This document shows positions 22,801-34,800 of a DNA stretch of 64,000 nucleotides, piece by piece. A model generated the notes under the pieces. The model ran no database searches. It was not told the DNA's origin and saw nothing but the letters and a program-made list of their open reading frames with translations. Made by a program: the position numbers and the translations under genes. The stretch is from Pithys albifrons albifrons (taxonomy: Eukaryota; Chordata; Aves; Passeriformes; Thamnophilidae), in contig NC_092466.1 of NCBI RefSeq assembly GCF_047495875.1, forward strand, positions 14,938,561-15,002,560. Direction: 5' to 3'. Position 1 is the stretch's first letter, and each line of letters opens with the position of its first letter.

Positions 22801-25800
22801 CTGCATCTGCCAAGCTGCACAACCCCAGCCTGCAGCAGCCGGCACCCCCAGACCCCACTTCAGCCAAGGGGCTGTGGTCCTGTAGCAGGTACCCCCTCTC
22901 CGTGGGATGATTCAGCCCCTGCCCATCCATACTCACCTTGCCCCAGAAGGGATTGTCTTGCACCACCGGACGGGGAGAGAGATCCTAACCAGGGGTTTGG
23001 ACTCATCGAGGGGCCAAGCAAACCCAGTGCAGGGGGTTAAGGGGCTCTGTCCTCCCTCCTTGCTTAGCCTCTTTCATCCCCGCATCAAACCTCCATCTCC
23101 AAACCGACCTTGAACTTCAAGCAACAACCCCCCACCCCTCCTGCTACCCTGAGCTGGCTCCCAAGCAAGTCTTGCCACTGTTCATCCTGCGGGAGCTACT
23201 TCAGGGAGTTGGAGAGGAAGAAAACCAGCCTGTAAGCAGGTAAGGACAGAGGTGGGTGCAGAGCCCATGGGATCGAACCCCTCCAGGGCAGGACTGATCC
23301 TGACAGCCCCAAACCTAGGCAGGGGAGAGGTGGAGGCGTCCCCTTCCCGCAGGCAGGGCCGGTGCGGAGAGCAGGCAGCAGCACCGCCGGGGACACACAC
23401 ACAAAAAGGCAAGAAGAAGCACTTGCTTTCGCTGAGCGAGGGGATGGATTTGGGCCGGCAGCAGGGCAGCAGTTTGAGGAATCGCTGCTTCAGCGCTTTT
23501 TTAGTTTGGACTGGCGGATTGCCTGGAAGAAAGAAGGAGTCACCAAGCAGAAGAAGAGTTAACAGAGCATCGGCCCCTGGTCCCGGCGCGCAGCAGGGTT
23601 GGGCGCCCGGCGCGGGGTGAGCGGGGCCGGAGGCAGCACATGCAGCGTGAGGCTGGACAAGCAGGAAGGCAAAGCCCGGCCGAGGCTCTGCTCAGCCTTT
23701 CTGCTTCATCCCAGGACAAACCCGGCACTGGAGTTTCCCTCGCTGGGAAGGATGGGGGTGGCAGAGGGTCAATCCTGTTGAGCTGCCCACACTGAGCACC
23801 TCTGCACCCCACACTGGAGCATGTCAGGATGCACTGGAGAACTCAGACACCCATAGATCCAGGAGATGGCAGGGCTGGACTCTGCACTTCGGCCTTGAGG
23901 ATAAATATCTGTTCCCTGGGACCCTCCTCATGGGGATGTGCAGGGAGACAGGGTAGGATGAAGTCCAAGAAAAAGGCTTTGGCTGAGCCAGGGTATTGCA
24001 TCCTCACTGAGCCTGGGCTGGGTTTGATCCTGTTGGTACCCAAGGGCTGAAGGCAAAGCATGCACCAAACCCCACCATGCAGCCCAGACTGCAGCATGCA
24101 CCCCCACCCCAGCACAGCACTGGGATCTGAGCCCAGGCACCTGCTTTGAAACAGCCAGAAGGGGAATGGGGCTCAGGGCTCTGCCTCGGCCAGGCTATGG
24201 GGCAGGGTGACGGGATCCCCACACCAGCCTGGCCATTGGCCATCACATCCAAGTGGCCCTGCATTAATAGGAGGTCCACTCACTGCACTGACCCACCCGC
24301 CACACCCTATTCCCCCATTTGGGCCCCAGTGCCTTTGCTCAGCCCCATCTCTCCGAGCTGGTGTTGCCCCATGGCTGCAGACCCGCTCCCTCCCTTCCCG
24401 CAGTGCCTCAAACCAGCAAACTCAGCGCAGGACTACCACAGTTAGGTGGGGAATGGAGGGAGGGAATGAAGGCCATGCTGGGCTCCAGCCTCCAAAGGGA
24501 GGCAGACAGCAGCATGGGGCACAAATGGAACAAAAGGTGCAAAGTCCCTTTGTGGCTCTGGTGACACTGCGTTTGGTCCAAGCATCCTGGACATCTGCAA
24601 GCAGTTACAATGCCTATGCATTCCAAACCCTGTTTTTGGGGTTGTTTCTCTAGGGGGCCAGCAGATGGGGCTTCTCCATCAGCTTTCTCAGCCTTGTTGT
24701 GCTAAGCTCAGCGCCAGACGCCAAGGGAAATGGTGTTGCATGGTACCCAGCTCCAGGATAGGGACAGGGGTCTGCATCCAGCAACTCCTGCTAGGCAAGT
24801 ATGCCTCCGAGTGCCCACGGGCATGACCTGGACCCTTTGAGCTCACAGCAAGGCAGCAGGCTGGGGTAGGCAGATCCATCATTCTAGAGTATGGAGAAAA
24901 GTTCCAGAAGGACATTGTCTCAGCAGGACATCACACAAAGCTACTCAGAGAGGGCAAACTCTCCCCAAGGAAGTGACATCCACAGCAGGGTGCCAGGGGC
25001 AAGAGTGAGGACCAGGATCTTAGCACTGGCATAAAAGCACAACCTGGCTCCTGTCTGCTCCTGGATTTGCAAACAGGAGACAAAAGAGGATTTTTCCTTC
25101 CTGGAAGGGGGTATCAGTTGTATGTAGAGCATGATTTTGTCCCAGTTATGTTTCCAAGGCCTTAATTTGCAGAGGGAAAGGGAAATTGCACCTTTCAACT
25201 TTCCAAGGATGCTCTGCAGACAGGTCCCTATGACAGAGTTGAGCTGTGGGAACAGACCTGGTAGGCAGGAGTGTCCCCTTTGCCCAGGAGGAGAAGAAGG
25301 GACAAGGTGGGCAGAGCAACACCCAATGCCAGGGTGATGGAATGGGGAGGGAACAGGGCAGGAAGGGAACAACATAGCGAGACAGATGCAACAGAGAGTA
25401 AACTGTGGTTGGACTCACAGGGGCAGCAGGTATAGGCACGTGCAGTAGGTCAGGTCAGGTGCAAGTTACACTTTAGTTTGTTATAAAGAAGGAAAAAGAA
25501 AAAATAAAGAACATGGGCATTTTCTTAAAGAAGAAACAGAAGGGGGCCCAATTCCAAGGTCCCCAGGACAGGGGAGGGAGCATGTTCAGCACATGCAGCT
25601 TAACAATAGGAGAGGGGTGACTAGGGCTGGGGTTTTGCTGTCCTGGCTTTGGTGCACCCAAAAGGTGCTGAATAGGACATACCATTTGCTGAATAGGACA
25701 TACCATCCCTTTTCTGTCCCCAGCATCCAAACCACAAGCATGTCTGGGGGCTCCCTCTTGCTGGGAAACAGCTCTGCACAAAGACCAGGAATGGAGCCCG

Positions 25801-28800
25801 ACCATGTGCTGCCACTGGGCACAAGGGACATCTGTGGCATGAAGCCCTGTCCATACCAGGAACAGCTCCTTTTCCAGATACCGTTGTGCTCTCCACCCTC
25901 CTGCAAGGGCCATCCAGTGGTTGGCACAGAACAAGCCAACAGAAAGGGTTGCCAGTGTTTTTATCTGTGGCAAGAGGTCTGCCAGGTTAAGTGGCTTGTC
26001 GCTTCCCATGCATCACTCTGCAGCCTGACAGCTTCAAAACACACACACACACACACACAAACTGAGCCTCCAGCATCAGAAGGGGAAGAGATTTCCCATT
26101 CCCACCTCCACATGCTGTTGAAATGAATCCCAGAGGCTGCTGCACACTGGCTCTGAAGGAACCCATAGTGAGTGGATCCCTGGCCCCAGCAGTGATCACC
26201 ACCAGGACAGCCAAGGACCACTTTGTACTGAGTCACCAGCAGCTGATGTGTCCTTGGGGGCTGGATCCAGCCAATGCCACCACACTGAGGTGTCATACAG
26301 TGCTGCACATGGTTGACAATCACTTCCCAGGAAGGACTCAAGCCTGGGCTTCTCCATAGTTTCCCCAGACCAAAAGCAGGAACCAGGGTGAGCCTGATGC
26401 ACAAGGATGTCCCTGTCTTCCCCAGAGTCACAGCCACCAGTGCCCTCCCAGGGACAGCTGGCTGGGAAGGCTAACCCACCCCTTCCACAGCACCCTCCTG
26501 CTAGAAAAGACCCTGCAATAACAAATGAACAGGCAGTGCCAGAAGTCCCTCATCACTTTCAGTAATCTGTCAATAAAAGCATCATCATTATGGGTGGAAA
26601 ACCTGCATCCCACAGGAGCAAGACCCCCTGCAGTGTCCTCAGCTCACCTCCCAGGCATGGCAGTGTTCCAGAAGGGGAGCAGAACATCAGCAGCCCACCA
26701 GTCATGTAGTTCTCATAGCCCCTACTTGCCCCTATGCAGCAGCACTAGGTCAGTCAGCAGGTCAGGAGGAGCTGTTACCTGAAGGCTGATCTGTCCCAGC
26801 ACCCTGCCCTAGGACCAGGGCTGGGGTGACAGAAGGCAGGTGGGTGAGGGGTCCCTCTCCCTTTTCAGACAGCCTGGCAGCATGGGAAAAGAGGTCAACA
26901 GTTCAGAGAATACATTCTTTTCAGTAGAAGAGCCTCTATCCCCTTCCAGAGCATCACCTTTTCCTGGGAGGCCAGAGGCAAGTCCCCAAGCTCCCCCTGC
27001 CAGGCCATGGCACTGGGTCCATCCAGGTAGCAATGTTGAACCCAGCTGCCTCTAAAATCTGTGGCTGACAATCATCCCTCCAAGCAGGATCCCTCAGGCC
27101 CCAACTCTCTCCACTGCCAGCAGCACCCAGGCTCAGGCAGTGCCACCAACCACAGCTCTCTTGGGTCTGCAATAAAGGCTGGCAGAAGAAAGTGTGAGTG
27201 AGTTCCCCTAGCCAACCTGGGGAATGTCAGGATGGGTCCCACCACCAGCAGCTCTGCAAATGACCCTCATCAGTCAGCAGTGACAGAGCCAAGTGTAACC
27301 AAGGTGCCTTGCAGCAGCCACTGGTGCCAGACAGTTATCCATCAGGGCAATGAAATCAGAGCTGGCATCTACCAGGGCCAGACAGAGAGTCCCTGTCCTA
27401 GGGGTGGGATGGGGCAGCCTCAGCCTGGACACCCAGAGCTGACAGGAGCAAAGCTGCCAAGTTAGACCTGTGGTTCACAGGACAGCAGAGGCTCAGGGCC
27501 AGATATTCTCCAGTGCCAGAGGGAGTAGCAGCTGCATGACCCTTTTGCTTAGCAGACCCTGAAAGGAAAACATAGAGCCATGGGCCAGAAGGGGCTGCGG
27601 AGCAGGACTCACAGCAGTGCTCTCCCCATTCCCATCCCCAGCCTGTGACAGTGCTCCCAGACAGCCTGGCTGTGCCCAAAGAATATGTTGGCAGGATAAT
27701 AATTTCTTCAGGCCACGCCATGTTGCAAACAGGGAATGAGACAGGATACAGGTGCCAAGGGACTCTGGAGCACAGGGGCTCTGCAAATGGAGCAGGTAAG
27801 CCTGCAGGACTGGAACAGCCATGTGCATCACCCTGCAGCAAAACCCACACATAGGGACACATCCTGCATCCATCACCACCTCCATGGCAGGGACATGTCT
27901 GACAGTGGGAGCCAGCAGTACATTGAGCCCAGGAACCAGCCCTACCTAGAACAACCCCTCTAATCCATTGCATACTACAAAAACTTCTCACCAGCTGTGC
28001 CCCCACCTTTCATGCACCCACAGCATGGCACCAGTTCCCTGCTTTGGAGCTCAGCCTTGTCTGCTGATCACCTCACAGACACTTGCCACTCTCATCTCTT
28101 ACTTCTTCACCTCCTGGAGGAAACACCTGCATATATGCACAGCAAGTCAGTCACAGCTGAGGGCTGTCAGCCCTGTGTGTCTTGCTTGCTGCTGGAGGGA
28201 AACGTGCCCCACAAGGTGCTGTCTGGAGGGAGGGAAGCATGTCAGGGTGGACAGCCAGGGTGGGGGCTCCCTGCAGCCCACCCAACAGTGATTATTAGAA
28301 AGTAATTTTTAGCTGGTTGTCTATGTATTTGTCACCAAAAAGCTGCTTCTGATCTGGCCACAGCCTGCTCCAGCAGTACAACAAGCGCTAGGGCAGGCAC
28401 CCATGGGAAATGAGACATATTCCTGCATCCCTAGGAGGGGATGCTGCAGCCAGGCATGGATGGCACATCAGACCTGTTATCTGCACTCCGGGGACCATAG
28501 GTCCATAGAGTGACCTTTATTCCCACCTGTGCCCAGTCCTGGGGTCTAATCCAGTTCCTCACAAGGGAGAGGTGAAGGAGACCCCATTGAGCTCCCACAG
28601 CACCCTGCACCCCAACACAATCCTGCACTAGAGAGACCCAGCCTCTCCCATTGGACTTCAAGGTTTCAGCCTCCACGAACAGAGCAGGACTGTAAAGAAG
28701 AATTGCCCCAAAAGACTCCTTTGCTTTCTAGATTTACTGCTTTTTCTCCAGCCTGTGATTTTCTCACCTCTGTGTGGCTAAGTGATCTCCCTACCCCTCT

Positions 28801-31800
28801 GTCCTCTGGCTCAGAACCCCTCTCTGACGCAGGATGCAGCAGAGGAGGGCCCTGTTCCATGTCCAGCTGGGTCACCTTGCTCCCCTTTCCAGGCAAGAGC
28901 AAGCCCAGCCAGAGGGATTTTGGAGGGAAGCAATGTGAAAAGTGATTAACACAAGGCCGGAGGCAGAAGAGATTCAACAAGTTAATTAGGTCTGGCTGGG
29001 CTGGGCAGGATGTATCACCACAGAGCAGCAGAGGCATGGGGTGCACCACAGACATTGGGGAGCTTGGGACTGGGAGAGCTGCCCTGCCCTGGCAGTCACA
29101 GCCAAGGAAACCCAAACCCAAGTCCCCTTCACCCCAGATTCACCCTCTCCAGGCAGGGTGAGACAGTGCGTCCCACCCTATGTTCACAGGGACAACCAAG
29201 TACGATGTCCCTCAGTGTGGAGCATGTGGAAGATGCATCTTCCAGGATCCCAGTGCTGGCAGAATGGGGCCCAGCTACAGCATGCCTCAGAGTGTAAGAC
29301 TATGCCAGGATCCAAGCTCAGAGCCTGCTCCTTTCCCTCCTTTGCAAGGCCTTACCATGAGCCAGCAGCTATCTCCTGATTCAGCCACCAGACCCTGCGC
29401 AGCTCTGCAGCCAGCTGAAAAACCTGCTCTCACTTGGAAAAGAAAAGGCAAGGGTTAAACCCACTGCATATGGGGAAATCTCTGGTGCAACCCAGAGAAC
29501 CCTAAACTTGAAGCTGAGGCACCGGCATCTGACCCAGGCTACATTTTGACGCACCCTGCAGCCAGCATGCCTTGACCTCTCAGGTCTGTCAAACACACAG
29601 GCTGGATGATGCTCTGAGCTCAGGCACCCCAGCATCACATCCAAGAGGTCAGTCCCTCCTTCAGCCAAGATGCAACACTGCTTCCAAGGGGGTTCCTGGA
29701 AAGCAGGGCTTTGCTCTCACCAGCACCTCAAAGATGCTCACTTTCCCCCATTTCTGAAAGAATCCTCACCCTCAGTGAGCCACCAGGAGGTGTACATACT
29801 GCTCACTGCCACCACTCTCCTGCCTGGCATCTTTTGGGGTGCTGGTGGCACACACAGAGGCTGCTGCTCACCCCAGTTTCTCCCCAGACTCTGGAGTGGT
29901 TTGGCACTGTGCCCAGCCCTGCTTCCCTCTCCATATCCTCAGCTCTGGGACAGCAGCAGCACTCCCCAGGGAAGACAGAGGCCAGTATGCCCCATGTTGG
30001 GGTCTCTCCAAGATGCTCCCAATCCTGCCTTCCCCCACACAGACCTTGACCAGCTGAGGTAGGAACAGCCCTGGGCAGGCACCAATTATCCTGCCGACAG
30101 CAATCTGCAGCTTCATCTAATATTAATCTGAGGCTGAGCTACACGGGTGGCTCTCCCGCCTTTTCGCTCCTGCCAGCCCTCCTCCCAGCCGGGACCAATT
30201 GCTCCACTCTGAATTATTGATGCTGCACTTCAGGAGCCAAAATTGATAGTGTTTCTCTCCACCTGCCCCATCCCAAGCACTTGGCCAAAGCAGCCTCTTG
30301 GCAGAGGGTTGGGACCCCCCTGTGTGGTTCTGCCAGGAGATATCTGGGGCTGGGGACAGGCATGGTGGCACAGGGCAGAGGTGGGGTGACACAGTCTATC
30401 ATTGATTATCCATCTGGCAAACAACATCAGTTCCAGAATCAATAGCTCTGGAGATCCTGGACCAGAGTGTACTCATGGGAGATGCTCCACTGCTGCTGCC
30501 AGACAGTGGCTGTGCCTGTGCCACTGAGGCTGTGGTGCGGTCCAAGGGGACACAGTGCCAAGCAGACAGGGCAAGAGGGTGCAGACAGTCAGCACTTCTG
30601 TCCAAGCCCTTGGTCAGAGAAGAGCCAGCTCCAAATAGAGGACAGGCTGCTTGGGTCCTCATCCAGCTAAGTTTGGAAACCTACCAGTCCTGAAGTTCCC
30701 CCAGGGGCAGACAGGGTCTGTCTGCAAGATGCTCTCACTTAACCCATCCCCAAGGCTTGGACATTTTTCTGGTCCCCTCTGGAGATGCTCCATTCCCAGC
30801 CCATCACTGTGGTGGCAGGACACCTCCCAGCACAATCTATCCATGGGAAACAACCAGCACAACCCAGGCAGAGAGACAGCCACAGGCAGGGGACCAGCCA
30901 GAGCAGGGGAAGCACAGCAGGCAGCATCGATGGCTCCAAAGCAGGTGGTGGAGCCCTGTGTCCATTAGCAGATCTGAGCCATTAGTGTTTGGTTTCAGGC
31001 TCTTTGTGGTCTCTGAGCTGTCACTGTAGACCCAGCCGTGGCTGGTAAACAACCCCTGGAGCGGACACAGCATTTCCCAGCCCCAGACACTGCTTGGGAT
31101 CTTCCACAGAGAGCAAAATCTCCTACCTGTGGCTTCTCAAATCAAGGGGTGAAATGAGCCATGCAACAGCACCTCACCCCCATCCCAAAGCACTGCCATT
31201 CACACAGAGGACTTCTCGTACAGTGCCCAGGGCTCAGCTCAACCTCACACAGTTTCTGCCCTTTGAGAAATATGCTTCCCTCTCCTTCGTGCACCTCTAG
31301 GCAATGGGAGCAACTGCTGGCAATCCAGAGCACCTGAGTCCCATTCTCACCAACACAGCTGTGGCACAACTTTCATCAAGTCTGAAGGAGTTGCAGCTCC
31401 CCAGCCTGGAGATAGGCATGTCACTGTCGCCTCTGGATGGGGACAAGGCTGGACACAGGACACCCCATCTCCATCCTCCTGCCTGTCCCAGGCAGCAAAA
31501 AGTCACTTGCAGGTGGACAAGAAGTGTGCTCCAGTAAACAGAGGAGCAACACAAGACAAGGGGTGGCCCCTGTCTTGTTCTGAGCCCCTGAGAAGGGTTG
31601 CTGCAGAAGCTGGAGGGCCTTCTGTCTCCACACTTTCCACTGCCCCTGGGAGCTGCAGAGCAGATGCAGTCAATGCCACTGACTTTAGTGCAAAGCTTTG
31701 GACAGCTGCACAGGGAAGCAAAAGCACCGGGAAGTGGGAAAGCACGGTCTGGGAAAGGTGCCCCCCAAATAACCAGCAGAACCAGGGACGGGGGTGGACA

Positions 31801-34800
31801 ACCTGGGCACAGTCAGCAGACCTTCCCCTGGGGCTCACAAGGCAGAATGCCTGCCAGGTCAGCTCTTGCCTCAGTTTCCCTCCTGGTGATACACCTAGGA
31901 GCGCTGCTGCTGGAGCACAGGGACATAGCAAGCAGTTAAGCAGGAACAAAATCTTCCACCTGCAATGCTTTCCTGTCCTACAAGCAGGTTTGCAAGACCA
32001 GGAGAGATCCCCCCATTTGCTCTGTCCCTCCCCACCCCCAGGTATAGCCTGCACAGGTGCAGCCCTAGGGTGATGCCAGGGAGTGTCCTGGCACTGTTTG
32101 TGGAAGGAGCTGGCATTCACCACTACACTCAGTCCCTGTGTGAGTCAGCACTAGAGAACCAGAGCAGAGTATCCCATGGTACCAGTGGACCAGGAAAACT
32201 GTCTGACACCTCCTCACTCTGTGCATGTCCTGATGCCAGGGGCTGGCCAGGCTGCAGCATCCTCTGTATGAGTGTGCAGGCATGGGCAGAGGCTGGGCAG
32301 GACTGGGGGGGACCCTTTGCACCACCATCCCTCTGGAGTCCAGGAAGCATCCAGCCAAACAGTCCTGACCTCCCTTCTACCATGCACAGAGACCCCTGAG
32401 TCAATCCAGATTTCAACAAGTGTGTCCTGCACACACCACTCATCACCTTGCACAGGCCATCCTCAGCTGGACAGCCCCCTGTGTGTTCCCCCATCCTGCC
32501 CAAGAGCCACAGGGGGCCCTGCAGAGAGCTAGGAGCAGGGACCCCAGCAGGCACCCATCCTGGCTGCTCTGCAGGCTGGTGCTGAGTCTGATACCTCATG
32601 TGCAAGGTGAGGTGACCATGGTCTCTGGTAACATCTGGCTCCTGTAGAGGTGCTAGAAAACATCCCAGTGCCCACATGCACGCTCAGAAACAGTCTCAGC
32701 CCACAGCACCCCAGCACACACCAAAGCACCAAAGTCACCACCATACAGCAGATACCCTGCTAGCCCTGTCCTCTCCCCACATCCTCAGCCACTGGGAAAG
32801 GCAGGACACCCACTCCTTGAATCCTATGCCCCTACAAGCAGCAGACAGACACCACATCCCAGGAGTCTTTCATGGATGCAGCAGCCTTGGAGCATCCTGG
32901 AGGGGCAGCTTGGGACACCCACTGCCTGCCCCTCATGTCCCCATAGGTGCCAGCACCGCCCACACGCATTACCTTCCAAGGACACAGGCTCGAAGAGGCC
33001 AAATTGCTCCAGCACCTTGACGAAGAGGACCAAGACCACCAGCACTGCGATCATCTCAAGGCCTTCCAGGTTCATGGTGGGGGTGTTTCATGGCCCCTCA
33101 CTCCCCCACCCCTCCCCACCACAGTCCTGGAGCCCTGTCACCCCAGCACCACAGCCACCAGACCATGCATCCCCAGGGACACCTGCCTCTGTCCCTGGTG
33201 GGGGATCAGCTGTCACCCCTCTACTCAGGACCTCCCACCATCAACTGTGGGTAAGTGAAGGGTCGTGGGGCTGTGGTGGGCGGCTCAAGGAGCCCTGGCT
33301 GACAGCCCAGACAGAGCAGGGCTGTGCCTGCAAGTAAGAGTGGAGAGAGGCCAAGTGCAGGGAGGTGTGGGGAGTGGCGGGTGTGGGGGGGTCGAGGGGG
33401 GAAGGAAGCATGCCTTCCCATTCCAATGACACCACCTCCATCGATTTGCTTAATGCAGTTGCCAAGGAAACAGGCCACAGATATTAAAAGGCACTTGGTT
33501 CCCATGGGGGGACACGGGGAGGGGCAGGACAATGGGCACTGGCTAAACATCCAGGATGGGAATGACTCAGATTTGTCCTCTGTGCCCCAGACACATGTCT
33601 GCCTCATGGGGATCAACATGGCTGAGCACTCTAACATCCCTACAACCTCCTCCTGGGGAGGGTGTGGGGCAACAACTCCATCTGCCCCATTTCCAAGCAG
33701 GCAGATGGGTCCGGCTGTTTTGCTGGGAGCACCAAGGGGAAATGGGAAACAGGGCTGTGAGAATGGGCTGGAAGCAGAGGCTGTGATGCAGGATGTCCAA
33801 GATGCTGCCAGACCCACAGGCAGTGCAGCAACAAGCAGGAGAGGGGAAGATTCAGGTGCTGGGGATCCAGTGTGACTAAGGGACCCAGCCAAGGTCACAG
33901 AGCAGCTGGGAACAGAGGGTGAACTCCAGCACCGGTGTGCCTTGAGCACATATCCACACACAGCCTACAGGGCTAAATTTAATTCCTCTGCTTTTTTTTT
34001 TTTTACAGAATTCCAGCCCTTTTAAAGCCTGGCTGCTTGACTACAGGCCACAGGGACCACTGGAGACCCAGGGGTCCACTGGTCTCTCTGTATATCACCT
34101 GGGCTCAGCACCCTTGGGGTTCATGGCTTCCCCCTGGGACACCACTGGGACTGCCCAGCTCCAGGTGAATGATTCCCACATGGCATATGAAGGAAGATCA
34201 GTCCTAACTCCATAATGAGTGTGGCAGGCAGGGAGCAGGGCAGCCCTCATGCCACTGCTGCTCCCCACCCTGCCCAGTGTCACGCAGGAGCAGGGCCAGC
34301 TGCCCCAGGCACAGGTGGGGTGGCCATGCCCAGGCTATGGAGAAGACACCCTGCCCAGCTCTGGGGCCCCACTGCATCCAGTAAGGGTCCTGCAGTCAGG
34401 ACTGTGGCAGAAAGCCCCTTTTTCCCTTGTTGTCATTGTGCTGGATGGGAAATATATCACCAGGGGAATAAATGTCACCCTGGAACACCTGCAGGGAGAA
34501 GGGGATGGCAGAGGTGCTGGCTGTTACTTACAAGAGCTCCCAGCGTGGCTGTCTCAACAATCCCTCAGGAACCCAAGAGGCTGGAGGCTTGTCCCCTGGC
34601 AGGGGACAGAGAGGGTTGGTGTCTCAGTCCCAGGTCACAGCATGGCCAGGCTATGTAGTGGCTCTGTGCCACCAGGCTCAGCATCTCCTGACTGAGATGT
34701 GCTCCCAAAGCTCTAAGGCCAGCAGAAGATGCCAGTGATGCATCAGAGGCATCTAGAGGAGAGAGCTGAAAGTTTCCCTGGGGAAACATCCCTCAGGCTG

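Larger units (their letters stand above)
23523..32972 (-). other. KCNIP2: KCNIP2 intron 1, segment between exon 2 and exon 1d
   Basis: About 9.4 kb of GC-rich, repeat-poor sequence. It contains a small CpG-rich patch at 23560-23690, a 21-bp-period duplication at 25666-25706 and a CA repeat at 26037-26060. A/T-rich blocks near 28280-28340, 28930-28995 and 30075-30290 look conserved. No coding exon found. Confidence 0.75.

Noticed and set aside
33980..34012. Strong plus-strand splice acceptor (long T tract then ACAG)
   Set aside because: No convincing partner donor or open frame on the plus strand; a T tract followed by CAG can arise by chance.
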